The notes: generated by a model from the letters alone, not told the origin. A DNA stretch of 10,458 nucleotides from Verrucomicrobiota bacterium (GCA_026397675.1 JAPLUH010000110.1:1-10458); one strand, 5' to 3'. Counted from the first letter of the stretch, positions 1 to 7,076 are shown. Numbers and translations: made by a program.

Positions 1-1
1 G

Positions 2-307
2 GTTTGGACCAGTGAGTTTGGGCGGACTCCCTTCAATGCCACGGCCGATCACCGGGGGCGCGAGCACCACCATTGGGTGTTTTCGTCGTGGATGGCCGGG
101 GCTGGCGTGAAGGCCGGGACGGTTTATGGAGCCTCGGATGACCTGGGTATCCGGGTGGCCACCAACCGTGTCCATGTCCATGACTTTCACGCCACCATTC
201 TCCACCTCCTAGGGTTCGACCATGAGCGGTTGACCCATCACCACAACGGTCGGGATTATCGCCTAACGGATGTGGCAGGCGAGGTCGTCAAAGGTGTTTT
301 GGCATGA
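2..307 (+). CDS. DUF1501 domain-containing protein, C-terminal part (5' end outside window)
   Basis: The frame is open from the window edge to a TGA at 305-307 and gives the last 101 residues of a longer protein (members are usually 400-500 residues). The visible part carries the C-terminal signature of the DUF1501 family: an EFGRTP motif near the edge, a GREHHHW segment (GRDHH in most members), WMAGAGVKAG followed by YGASDD, then HVHDFHATILHLLGFDHERLT and a final GRDYRLTD. DUF1501 proteins share the alkaline phosphatase/sulfatase fold, are often exported, and are very abundant in Planctomycetota and Verrucomicrobiota, commonly paired with a DUF1553/DUF1549 cytochrome-containing partner that may lie upstream. 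The substrate is unknown. The gene is separated from the pilus cluster by 172 bp with a promoter candidate, so it probably belongs to a different transcription unit. The family call is firm; the biochemical role is not. Confidence 0.9.
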   Translation, partial: VWTSEFGRTPFNATADHRGREHHHWVFSSWMAGAGVKAGTVYGASDDLGIRVATNRVHVHDFHATILHLLGFDHERLTHHHNGRDYRLTDVAGEVVKGVLA

Positions 308-313
308 GGCCGG

Positions 314-353
314 ACCTGGCAAAGACGAGGATCGGAGCCGGGTGTGAAATTTT
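314..353 (+). terminator. weak terminator-like hairpin after the DUF1501 gene
   Basis: Seven bases ACCTGGC at 314-320 can pair with GCCGGGT at 337-343 (one G-U pair), with a 16-base loop, followed after six bases by TTTT at 350-353. The large loop, the short T run and its offset make this a poor intrinsic terminator. It is listed only because it lies where one is expected. Confidence 0.2.
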
Positions 354-384
354 GACGATTTACGCTCCCTTTGGCCCTCCGCGT

Positions 385-413
385 TTGACATTGTTAACGC
401 CCCTTCCTTAACT
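385..413 (+). promoter_or_regulatory. candidate sigma70-type promoter for the pilus ATPase cluster
   Basis: A perfect TTGACA (-35) at 385-390 is followed after exactly 17 bases by TTAACT (-10-like, 3 of 6 matches) at 408-413. A transcript starting near 420 would have a leader of about 60 bases before the GTG start at 480. The -35 box is strong and the -10 box weak, so this is a plausible but unproven start for the 480-6484 gene run. A GTTAAC palindrome lies within the spacer. Confidence 0.4.
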
Positions 414-479
414 CACCCGCACTTCTTCCCGAGGCTGTCGCTTTCCTGAGCGTGGCCGACGGAAAATCTAGAGGACACC

Positions 480-2201
480 GTGGCTGCCAAAGACGATTTT
501 CTGCTCGAAACCATGCTCGACATGGGTCTCACGACCCATGAAGCCGTCGAAGAGGTGCGTCCCGAGGCGGAGTCCTCCGGCGAAGGCGTGGTGGACACCT
601 TGGTCAAGACCGGACGGTTGGAGCCGTCGCTGGTCGTTATGGCCAAATCGACCTACTTCGGTGTCGAGATGGTTACTCTGTCGGAGATTCGTCTGACCGA
701 TGAGGTGATTAACGCCGTGCCCCGGCACGTGGCTCGCAAGTACAATGCGGTGCCGGTCGCTGAGCAAGACGGCACCGTGGTGGTGGCCTTGTCCGATCCG
801 TCAGACATCGAAGCCATCGACGGACTTCAGGTGACTCTGGGTAAGACCCTCGAGTACCGCGTGACCAGCGAGGCAGACCTCACGGCCGCTCTCGACAAGT
901 ACTACGGCAGCACCAGTTCCGGTGGACGCGGCGATTCTGATATCGCCCGGATGATTCAAGACATCACCGAGGGTGAGGTCGAGGTCAGTGCGCTGAGCGG
1001 CGATGTGAAGGCCGATAGCGAGGCCCTCGACGCAGACGCGCCCATCATCCGACTGGTCAACCAGATCATTATCGACGCCTTTAAGCTCCGGGCTTCGGAT
1101 ATTCATCTCGAGCCCATGGGCAAGCGTTTTCGCCTGCGCTACCGCATCGACGGCATGATGACCGAGATGAAGGATATCCCGAAGCGGCTGCAGGCCCCGG
1201 TGATCGCCCGTCTCAAGATTTCTGCGGCAATGAATATCGCTGAGAAGCGTATTCCTCAGGACGGTCGTATCCAGACCAACGTGGGCGGCAAGGTGATCGA
1301 CCTGCGTGTCAGCGTCATTCCCTGTTCCCATGGCGAATCCATCGTCATGCGTATTTTGGACAAGTCCGGCCTCCGGCTGGGCTTGGCCGAGTTGGGGTTC
1401 ATGGCCGACGATCAGGCCAATTTCGAGCGGATGATCGCCTTGCCCGACGGCATCCTCTTGGTCACTGGCCCGACGGGTTCTGGTAAGACGACCACGCTCT
1501 ACAGCTGTCTCCACTACATTAACCGCCCGGACCGCAAGATCATCACCGTCGAAGACCCGGTCGAGTACATGCTCGCGGGCATTAACCAGGTCCAGGTCCA
1601 CGAGCACATTGGTTTCACCTTCGCCTCGGCGCTGCGATCCATGCTCCGCCAGTCCCCCAACGTCATCATGTTGGGAGAAATTCGCGATATGGAGACCGCG
1701 ACCATCGCCATCAATGCGTCACTGACCGGTCATTTGGTTTTTTCTACGCTGCACACCAACGATGCGCCCTCGGCGGTGGCCCGTCTGATCGACATTGGCG
1801 TGAAACCCTTCTTGGTTGCGTCGTCCGCACGCTGCCTGATGGCCCAGCGTCTGGTCCGCAAGGTCTGCAAGAAGTGCGCCGCGCCGCACACCCTGACCGA
1901 GCAAGAGATCGCTGGCTTGGGCTTCACCCCGGAGCAGGCTGCCGCGGCCACTGCTCGCAAAGGCAAGGGCTGTCCCGAGTGCAACAAGACGGGTTGCAAG
2001 GGGCGTTTTGGCCTCTTCGAGATCTTCAACATCAACGACGAGGCCCGAAAGCTCATCTACGACAAGGTTCCCTCCAACGTGCTTCGCAACCGCGCCCGCG
2101 AAATGGGCATGCGCACCCTCCGTGAAGACGGCATGCGCAAGGTCTTGGCGGGCGTCACCACGGTGGATGAGGTTGTCCGGGCGACCGTGTCGGAACACTG
2201 A
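480..2201 (+). CDS. pilB: GspE/PilB-type assembly ATPase (first copy)
   Basis: This 573-residue protein is a hexameric cytoplasmic motor ATPase that drives assembly of type IV pili or type II secretion pseudopili at the inner membrane. Residues about 1-145 form an MshEN/T2SSE N-terminal domain. The ATPase core shows ASDIHLEP (about 205-212), RIPQDGRI (about 257-264), Walker A GPTGSGKTTT (330-339), an ITVEDPVEY Asp box (355-363), Walker B VIMLGEIRD (395-403) and a His box TGHLVFSTLHT (416-426). Two zinc-binding CxxC pairs follow at C463/C466 and C498/C501, as in GspE and PilB. The GTG start at 480 is supported by GAGG at 471-474, five bases upstream. One oddity is that the usual RQDPD before Walker B reads RQSPN here, unlike the second copy. 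The N-terminal domain lacks an obvious RLG-type cyclic-di-GMP signature. Sequence alone does not separate a pilus role from a secretion role; the pilT neighbour favours pilus, and gspE is an equally valid name. Confidence 0.93.
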   Translation: MAAKDDFLLETMLDMGLTTHEAVEEVRPEAESSGEGVVDTLVKTGRLEPSLVVMAKSTYFGVEMVTLSEIRLTDEVINAVPRHVARKYNAVPVAEQDGTVVVALSDPSDIEAIDGLQVTLGKTLEYRVTSEADLTAALDKYYGSTSSGGRGDSDIARMIQDITEGEVEVSALSGDVKADSEALDADAPIIRLVNQIIIDAFKLRASDIHLEPMGKRFRLRYRIDGMMTEMKDIPKRLQAPVIARLKISAAMNIAEKRIPQDGRIQTNVGGKVIDLRVSVIPCSHGESIVMRILDKSGLRLGLAELGFMADDQANFERMIALPDGILLVTGPTGSGKTTTLYSCLHYINRPDRKIITVEDPVEYMLAGINQVQVHEHIGFTFASALRSMLRQSPNVIMLGEIRDMETATIAINASLTGHLVFSTLHTNDAPSAVARLIDIGVKPFLVASSARCLMAQRLVRKVCKKCAAPHTLTEQEIAGLGFTPEQAAAATARKGKGCPECNKTGCKGRFGLFEIFNINDEARKLIYDKVPSNVLRNRAREMGMRTLREDGMRKVLAGVTTVDEVVRATVSEH

Positions 2202-2329
2202 TGCGACCGACCAAAACCATGACTGGCCCTGCATTTGCTCTATTATCTACGGTGGCCCCGGCCCTGATGGGTCTTTCTCGCCACCGCTGAACGCATCCAC
2301 TGATCTTAAGAAACTTTCCGAACTGACCC

Positions 2330-3341
2330 ATGTCCTACCAGATGTCCGATCTGTTGCAGTTGATGGTCTCCGAAGGCGGAGCCGACTTGCACATCCGGGT
2401 GAACATTCCCCCCGTCATTCGTATCCACGGCATTCTTCAGCGGGTGGATGGTCCGCCGCTGCGCCCGGAGGACACCGAGGAGTTGATGCGTTCCATCACC
2501 TCCGAAGATCATATTCAGCAAATCCGTGAAAAGGGCGGTGCCGACTTCGGGTTCGCCTTCGGTGAGTTGGCTCGCTTCCGTGTCAGCGCCTTCAAGGAAA
2601 AGGGCAACTTCGCCTTGGTGCTCCGGCAAATTCCTTCAAAGCTCCTGACCATGGAGCAAATCGGTATCCCGGCCACGGTTCGGGCACTGATTAATAAGCC
2701 CCGCGGTGTGGTTCTGGTGGTGGGTCCCACCGGTTCGGGCAAGACGACCACGCTGGCCTCGCTCCTCAACATCCTCAACGAGGAGAAGGACGAAGCGCAC
2801 ATCATCACCATCGAAGACCCCATCGAGTACTACCACAAGCACAAGAAGGCTGTGGTGACTCAGCGAGAGGTCAATGTCGATGTGCCCTCGTTCGCCGAGG
2901 CGCTGCGTCGCGCGTTGCGTCAAGATCCTGACATCATTCTGGTGGGTGAGCTTCGCGACTTGGAAACCCTTTCCCCAGAGCCAGCAAGAGACCATTCGCA
3001 TCCAGCTCTCCACAGTGCTTCAGGGGGTGATTTCCCAGTTGCTGGTGGCTCGCGTTGACAAACCTGGCCGGGTCGCGGTGTTCGAGATCATGATTAACAC
3101 CCCTTCGGTGGCGGCGCTAATTCGTGACAACAAGACCTTCCGAATTCAGTCCGACATCCAGACCGGTTCGAAGCACGGCATGGTCACCCTCGACAGCTTC
3201 CTTTTGGACAAGTGGCAGGCGGGTATGATTTCCGAAGAGGATGTTGTCACCAAGTCGATGGACCCCTTGACCATTAGTCTGAAGTTGGACGAACTCCGCG
3301 CCGCCAAGGCCGAGAAGACCCAAAGCCAGACCCGTAAGTAA
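2330..3341 (+). pseudogene. pilT: PilT-type pilus retraction ATPase, interrupted by an internal deletion and frameshift
   Basis: PilT is the hexameric ATPase that depolymerises type IV pili. The first part (ATG at 2330) matches PilT well: GGADLHIRVNIPPVIRIHG near the N-terminus, Walker A GPTGSGKTTT (residues 132-141), IIITIEDPIEYYH-like Asp box (about 158-169) and Walker B DIILVGELRDLET (201-213). After the ACC codon at 2966-2968 the homology leaves this frame. It resumes at 2970 in another frame with FPQSQQETIRIQLSTVLQGV, then VDKPGRVAVFEIM, LIRDNKTFRIQSDIQTG and GMVTLDSFLLD, ending at TAA 3339-3341. The roughly 33 residues that normally lie between LET and FP, including the His box (HLVFGTLHTT in relatives), are absent. 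With one leftover base this fits a 98-bp deletion, which is 2 modulo 3 and explains the frame change. The unrepaired frame ends at 3058 as a 242-residue product with a nonsense tail. Either the gene is inactivated or the assembly lost about 98 bases. An intact version would have about 369 residues, normal for PilT. Confidence 0.88.
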
Positions 3342-3361
3342 CCCCTCACCGACCCCTCACC
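3341..3361 (+). repeat. short tandem duplication after the pilT stop
   Basis: The ten bases ACCCCTCACC occur at 3341-3350 and again at 3352-3361, separated by one G. They fill nearly the whole spacer between the pilT stop codon and the next ATG. No Shine-Dalgarno sequence is visible in this spacer. Confidence 0.75.
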
Positions 3362-3365
3362 CGCC

Positions 3366-5069
3366 ATGGCCGAAGCAATCTCCCATCCACTCATCGCGCT
3401 CATCCGAGAGCGCGGGCTCTTGGACGCCCTGCAGATCGAGGAGATCGGTCAGGAGGTGCAGCGCAGCGGCAAGTCGGTGATCCAGATCCTTCAGGATTAC
3501 GGGTTGCTCGACCTCGATTCCATTCTCCAGATCATGGCCGATCATCTGGGGACCATGGTGGTCACCCTAGAGGCGGACACCAGTCCTCCGGAAGCGATCG
3601 CGGCGGTGCCCAACGAGACGGCTCGGATGTATCAGGTGGTCCCGATGGCCCTTTACGGGGACACCCTGCAAATTGCCTTGGCCGACCCGCTCAATCCCCA
3701 GACGATGGATGAGTTGGGTTTCGCCCTGAAGTACACCTTGCAGGTGGTCGTGGCCAATCCGGTCGAGGTAGCGGCCTGCATTGAGAAGTTTTATCCGGCA
3801 CAGGCCGATCTTGGTTATACCTCCCTGCTCAAAGAACTGTGGGTGGACGTCGAGGCGACCAAGGAGGAGGAAGGCCCCAAGGGTTTGTCTATTTCCTTGG
3901 ACGACGCGGTCAACGACGTCCCCGTAGTGAAGTTCGTCAACCTGGTCTTGATGCAGGCTGTGCAAGATCGGGCCTCGGACATTCATTTCGAACCCTTCGA
4001 AGAGGAGTTCAAGATCCGCTACCGCGTCGATGGGGCCCTCTACGAAATGGCGCCGCCACCGAAGCATTTGGCCACGCCCGTGACCTCGCGTCTGAAGATC
4101 ATGGCCAACCTCAACATCTCCGAGCGACGGCTCCCGCAGGACGGGCGCATTAGCACGGTGATTTCAGGCAAACAGGTCGATCTTCGTCTCTCCACGCTGC
4201 CGACCGCCTTCGGTGAGTCGGTAGTGCTCCGCGTTCTGGATCGAGGGGCCGTGCAATTGGACCTCAAGACGTTGGGTCTGCCCAAAGATGGTTACGACTT
4301 CATCGTCGAGACCATCAACCAGCCCAACGGCATCTTCACGGTCACCGGGCCCACGGGCTGCGGCAAAACCACGACCCTTTATTCCTGCCTGCGGCATATC
4401 AACCAGATCGACACCAAGCTCCTCACGATCGAAGACCCGGTGGAGTTCGACATCGAGGGGATCATGCAGGTGCAGGTCAATGAATCGGCCGGCATGACCT
4501 TCGGCAAGGCCCTCCGCGCCTTCCTGCGTCAGGATCCCGATATCATCATGCTCGGGGAAATTCGCGACTTGGAGACCGCCCAGATCGCCGTTCAGGCATC
4601 GCTCACCGGTCACTTGGTGCTGTCCACGCTGCACACCAATGACGCCTCGGGTGCTGTCACCCGTATGGTGGATATGGGTGTAGAGCCCTTCCTGATCTCC
4701 TCCACGCTGCTGGCGGTTCTGGCTCAGCGTCTGGTCCGCCGCATTTGTACGAGCTGCCGCACCCCGTTTGAGCCGAGCGAGTCGCAGTTGCAGAACATGA
4801 GTTTGTCGGCCCACGACATCGGCGACAAGGTGTTCTACTACGGCCGCGGTTGTCCCAATTGCAACGACACTGGCTACAAGGGGCGTAAGGGCATTTACGA
4901 GTTGCTGGCCGTCTCTGATGCGATTCGCAACCTCATCAACGACCGAGCTCCGACCGTTGTGGTCCGCCAGAAAGCCATCGAATTAGGCATGGTAACCTTG
5001 CGCGAAGATGGCCTCCGCGGTATCTACGCGGGCGAGACCACCGTCGAAGAAGTGCTGAAGTACACCTGA
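3366..5069 (+). CDS. pilB: GspE/PilB-type assembly ATPase (second copy)
   Basis: This 567-residue protein is a second assembly motor, a paralogue of the 480-2201 product with the same domain order. An MshEN-like N-terminal domain spans about 1-145. The core then shows ASDIHFEP (203-210), RLPQDGRI (about 255-262), Walker A GPTGCGKTTT (328-337), LTIEDPVEF (353-361), the fully canonical RQDPDIIMLGEIRD (388-401) and the His box TGHLVLSTLHT (414-424). Zinc-binding pairs follow at C461/C464 and C496/C499. All motifs expected for an active ATPase are present, and of the two copies this one is closer to the family consensus around Walker B. The ATG at 3366 lies 24 bases after the pilT stop with no clear Shine-Dalgarno sequence. 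PilC/GspF follows 59 bases downstream, the usual partner of PilB, so this copy is probably the one that works directly with that platform protein. That pairing is inference; a GspE name would fit equally well. Confidence 0.94.
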   Translation: MAEAISHPLIALIRERGLLDALQIEEIGQEVQRSGKSVIQILQDYGLLDLDSILQIMADHLGTMVVTLEADTSPPEAIAAVPNETARMYQVVPMALYGDTLQIALADPLNPQTMDELGFALKYTLQVVVANPVEVAACIEKFYPAQADLGYTSLLKELWVDVEATKEEEGPKGLSISLDDAVNDVPVVKFVNLVLMQAVQDRASDIHFEPFEEEFKIRYRVDGALYEMAPPPKHLATPVTSRLKIMANLNISERRLPQDGRISTVISGKQVDLRLSTLPTAFGESVVLRVLDRGAVQLDLKTLGLPKDGYDFIVETINQPNGIFTVTGPTGCGKTTTLYSCLRHINQIDTKLLTIEDPVEFDIEGIMQVQVNESAGMTFGKALRAFLRQDPDIIMLGEIRDLETAQIAVQASLTGHLVLSTLHTNDASGAVTRMVDMGVEPFLISSTLLAVLAQRLVRRICTSCRTPFEPSESQLQNMSLSAHDIGDKVFYYGRGCPNCNDTGYKGRKGIYELLAVSDAIRNLINDRAPTVVVRQKAIELGMVTLREDGLRGIYAGETTVEEVLKYT

Positions 5070-5089
5070 TTCCGTCACCTGATTCCGTC
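5064..5089 (+). repeat. perfect 13-bp tandem duplication across the stop codon
   Basis: ACCTGATTCCGTC occurs at 5064-5076 and is repeated without a gap at 5077-5089. The first copy contains the last sense codon (ACC) and the TGA of the upstream ATPase gene; the second lies just behind it and does not change the protein. It looks like a slippage duplication. Confidence 0.9.
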
Positions 5090-5128
5090 TGGATACTCCG
5101 ACGAAACTGATTTCACGAGGATACCGAT

Positions 5129-6484
5129 ATGGCCAAATTCAACTACGTTGCCATGGACAGCACTGGCAAGGAGACCAAAGGAGTCCTCGAGATGGGCAGC
5201 CAGACCGAGGCGCTGAATCGGCTTAAGGAAATGGGCTTGCTGCCAACCAAGGTCACCGAGGCGGCGGCGCCAAAGTCCGAGGCCAAGGGAGCCAAAGGTT
5301 CGCCTTCTGCCGCCGGTGGCAAGGGTCAGAAAAAGGGCGCGGGCCAAATCAATCTCAAGATCCCTGGGTTCGGCGGCAAGGTGAAGCCCAAGGTGCTTTG
5401 TACCTTCACTCGTCAGTTGGCCACCCTGGTGGAGGCCGGTCTGCCGCTACTTCGCGGTCTGCGTGTGCTGGAGAAGCAGGAACGCAACCCGATCCTCAAG
5501 AAAATCTTGGGCGATCTCTCCGTCTCCATCGAAGGCGGTTCCACCTTCTCTGAAGGTCTGGCCCAGCACCCCAAGGTCTTCAATCGTCTCTTCGTCAACA
5601 TGGTGAAGGCCGGCGAACTGGGCGGTGTGCTCGAGGTAGTCCTCAAGCGTCTGGCCGAGTTCATGGAGAAGGCCGAGAAGATCAAGGGCAAGGTCGTCGC
5701 GGCCATGTTCTATCCCATATCGGTCATGGTTGTGGCCGTGGGTATTGTGGCGCTGCTCATGATCGTGGTGGTGCCCAAGTTCAAGTTGATCTTCGCAGAC
5801 TTGCTCGGCGGCGACGCCGGCATGCCCGAATTCACGCTGTTCGTCCTGAAGATCTCCGAAACCCTCAGGGACAACACGGTCATCTTCCCCGACTGGTTCT
5901 TTGGAGGCATGCCTTTCCCGGGTCAGGTGGTCTGGGGCATTGCGATTTCCGTCACCACCTTCAAGTTCCTCATCAAGACCAAGAAGGGCATGTGGTACTT
6001 CGACAAGTTCAAGCTCAACATGCCTGCACTCGGCCCGGTGATCAGCAAGGTGTCCATCGCCCGCTTCACCCGGACCTTGGGTACCCTGGTCCAGTCGGGT
6101 GTGCCCATCCTTCAGGCTCTCAACATTGTTCGCGAGACGGCGGGCAACGTGGTGGTAGCCAAGGCCGTGCTCGACATTCATGAGTCGGTCAAAGAGGGCG
6201 AAACCATCACCGCGCCCTTGGAAAAATCGGGAGTATTCCCGCCGATGGTCGTGTCGATGGTGGATGTCGGTGAGCAAACCGGCGCTCTGCCGGAAATGCT
6301 CCTGAAGATCTCCGACAACTACGACGAAGAGGTGGATAACGCGGTCACGGCCATGACGTCCCTCCTCGAGCCGATTATGATCGTCTTTTTGGCGGTGGTC
6401 GTCGGTTCCATCGTTATCGCGATGTTCCTGCCGCTCATCAAACTGATGGAAACCCTCGGCGGCGACGCTGGCGGTGGCGAATAA
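5129..6484 (+). CDS. pilC: PilC/GspF-type inner-membrane platform protein
   Basis: This 451-residue polytopic protein forms the inner-membrane platform on which the assembly ATPase acts in type IV pilus and type II secretion machines. It starts with the typical short N-terminal module (FNYVAMDSTGKETKGVLE, then EALNRLKEMGLLPTKV). An Ala/Gly/Lys-rich linker follows at about 46-72. Two T2SSF domains come next: the first at about 92-215 with FTRQLATLVEAGLPLLRGL and the signature MVKAGELGGVLEVVLKRLAEFMEK, the second at about 311-436 with FTRTLGTLVQSGVPILQAL and MVDVGEQTGALPEML. Hydrophobic membrane segments lie at about 193-215, 254-278 and 410-436. The protein is somewhat longer than the usual 400 residues because of the linker and an extended stretch (about 250-268) before the middle membrane segment. 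ATG 5129 is supported by ACGAGG at 5115-5120. It follows the second ATPase by 59 bp and is probably co-transcribed with it. Confidence 0.94.
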   Translation: MAKFNYVAMDSTGKETKGVLEMGSQTEALNRLKEMGLLPTKVTEAAAPKSEAKGAKGSPSAAGGKGQKKGAGQINLKIPGFGGKVKPKVLCTFTRQLATLVEAGLPLLRGLRVLEKQERNPILKKILGDLSVSIEGGSTFSEGLAQHPKVFNRLFVNMVKAGELGGVLEVVLKRLAEFMEKAEKIKGKVVAAMFYPISVMVVAVGIVALLMIVVVPKFKLIFADLLGGDAGMPEFTLFVLKISETLRDNTVIFPDWFFGGMPFPGQVVWGIAISVTTFKFLIKTKKGMWYFDKFKLNMPALGPVISKVSIARFTRTLGTLVQSGVPILQALNIVRETAGNVVVAKAVLDIHESVKEGETITAPLEKSGVFPPMVVSMVDVGEQTGALPEMLLKISDNYDEEVDNAVTAMTSLLEPIMIVFLAVVVGSIVIAMFLPLIKLMETLGGDAGGGE

Positions 6485-6528
6485 GGATCACCCCTCGAGG
6501 GCGATCCGAGAGTTCAACGTGTTTTTTT
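6485..6528 (+). terminator. hairpin plus T run after pilC
   Basis: Directly behind the pilC TAA, GGATC (6485-6489) and CCCT (6492-6495) can pair with AGGG (6498-6501) and GATCC (6503-6507), leaving a tiny CG centre (which would have to open to form a loop) and a small internal bulge. A run of seven T lies at 6522-6528, about 15 bases after the stem, which is farther than in a standard intrinsic terminator. It may end the motor-gene transcript, since a new promoter candidate follows. Confidence 0.35.
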
Positions 6529-6549
6529 GACCGGATACTCGGAGCTTCC

Positions 6550-6578
6550 TTGACCGGCCTCGTGTGCGGGTGTAAATA
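6550..6578 (+). promoter_or_regulatory. candidate promoter of the toxin-antitoxin locus
   Basis: TTGACC (5 of 6 matches to the -35 consensus) at 6550-6555 is followed after 17 bases by TAAATA at 6573-6578 as a modest -10 box. Transcription would begin near 6585, a few bases before the first possible start codons at 6596 and 6603. A second TTGACCGG copy occurs at 6527-6534. The overlap of the -10 box with a palindrome (6571-6591) supports a repressible promoter. Confidence 0.5.
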
Positions 6579-6591
6579 CAAAGTAGTTACA
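6571..6591. promoter_or_regulatory. operator-like inverted repeat over the -10 region
   Basis: A 21-bp dyad has left arm TGTAA-A-TAC (6571-6579) and right arm GTA-G-TTACA (6583-6591) around a central AAA. Eight of the ten base pairs of the dyad match. It covers the candidate -10 box and expected start site, the position where a ribbon-helix-helix antitoxin would repress its own operon. That the antitoxin encoded at 6795-7076 binds here is inference from how CopG/BrnA-type antitoxins are regulated. Confidence 0.5.
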
Positions 6592-6602
6592 TTGAATGCG
6601 CA

Positions 6603-6785
6603 TTGGCCATACTTGGATGGACTGGATGGACTGTCTTCAATTTGGGCAAATCGGCTGCAGGGCAGGGGCTATTCAGCGTGTATCGAACCAATGGCAAGGT
6701 GATTCGGGTCATTCTTTCCCGACCCTTCAGCGAGGCCGAGTCTTACTTTTATCAACGGCGGATGACTCAATCGCTCTCGGCCTAG
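6603..6785 (+). pseudogene. BrnT-like toxin, N-terminally truncated remnant
   Basis: The frame encodes up to 60 residues from a TTG at 6603 to TAG 6783-6785; an in-frame TAA at 6573-6575 limits any extension. Its second half resembles the C-terminal half of BrnT ribonuclease toxins: a VFNLGKSAAGQGLFSVY strand pair, then GKVIRVILSRP and a final ESYFYQRR, matching the family pattern G-S--G--L--V-----IR-IS-RP----E---Y. The N-terminal half of BrnT (about 40-45 residues with the W-D...N--KHGV region) is missing, and no upstream frame supplies it. An ATG at 6596 opens a different frame, so a frame-shifting internal deletion is possible. The beginning contains a 9-bp tandem duplication encoding GWTGWT. 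The antitoxin gene follows after nine bases, the usual toxin-antitoxin arrangement. The product is probably not an active toxin, but a short expressed protein cannot be excluded. Confidence 0.55.
6614..6631 (+). repeat. 9-bp tandem duplication in the toxin remnant
   Basis: TGGATGGAC occurs at 6614-6622 and immediately again at 6623-6631. In the toxin frame this gives the repeat GWTGWT. It lies just where similarity to BrnT begins, so it may mark the site of the rearrangement that removed the N-terminal half. Confidence 0.85.
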
Positions 6786-6794
6786 GTCTCTGCC

Positions 6795-7076
6795 ATGAAC
6801 CTTCAAACCATCCAGTCCTGGGACGATGTCCCGCTCTTCGACAGCGAGCAGGCCGAGGCCGATTTCTGGGCGGAGAACCAGGTCGATGCGCGGTTGATGG
6901 AGATTTCAGCCACCGCCAGTTCCGAGCAGTCCGAATCGGTCACCATTACCCTGCGGATGGATCCCCGGATGCTCAGTCGGATCAAGCGTTTGGCCCGATT
7001 CCGGTTCCTCAATTACCAGAGCATGATCAAACAATGGTTGAGCGAGCGCATGGAAAAGGAATTGAAGGACCGCTAA
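6795..7076 (+). CDS. CopG-type ribbon-helix-helix antitoxin (CopG_antitoxin/COG5304-like)
   Basis: This 93-residue protein has the two-part layout of the CopG_antitoxin family often paired with BrnT toxins. The N-terminal stretch VPLFDSEQAEADFWAEN (12-28) matches the F-SE-EE--FW toxin-binding signature. The C-terminal ribbon-helix-helix DNA-binding domain comprises strand VTITLRMD (49-56), helix 1 (about 57-70, PRMLSRIKRLARFR) and helix 2 (about 74-90, YQSMIKQWLSERMEKEL). It would neutralise the toxin and repress the operon as a dimer at a palindromic site; the dyad at 6571-6591 is a good candidate. ATG 6795 lies nine bases after the toxin stop. The gene is intact while the toxin is not, so it may survive as an orphan regulator or anti-addiction protein. 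The pilin gene 34 bases downstream could be affected by this promoter. The family call is good; the partner and target are inferred. Confidence 0.8.
   Translation: MNLQTIQSWDDVPLFDSEQAEADFWAENQVDARLMEISATASSEQSESVTITLRMDPRMLSRIKRLARFRFLNYQSMIKQWLSERMEKELKDR

Noticed and set aside
801..1607. Long minus-strand open frames opposite the ATPase, platform and pseudopilin genes (for example 801-1607, 4164-4814, 5447-6277, 8694-9506)
   Set aside because: They are rich in His, Asp, Gly and Arg, lack domains, and lie exactly antisense to well-supported genes. This is the usual effect of GC-rich codon use in the opposite strand.
2219..2290. A 23-codon open frame (ATG to TGA) in the spacer between the first ATPase gene and pilT
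   Set aside because: It has no Shine-Dalgarno sequence and no recognisable product. A frame of this size is expected by chance in GC-rich DNA. The 128-bp spacer shows no other structure I can support.
2930..3000. Programmed ribosomal frameshifting in pilT
   Set aside because: A frameshift alone could rejoin the frames, but about 33 conserved residues are missing from the DNA in every frame. No slippery heptamer with downstream structure stands out, and PilT is not known to use frameshifting.
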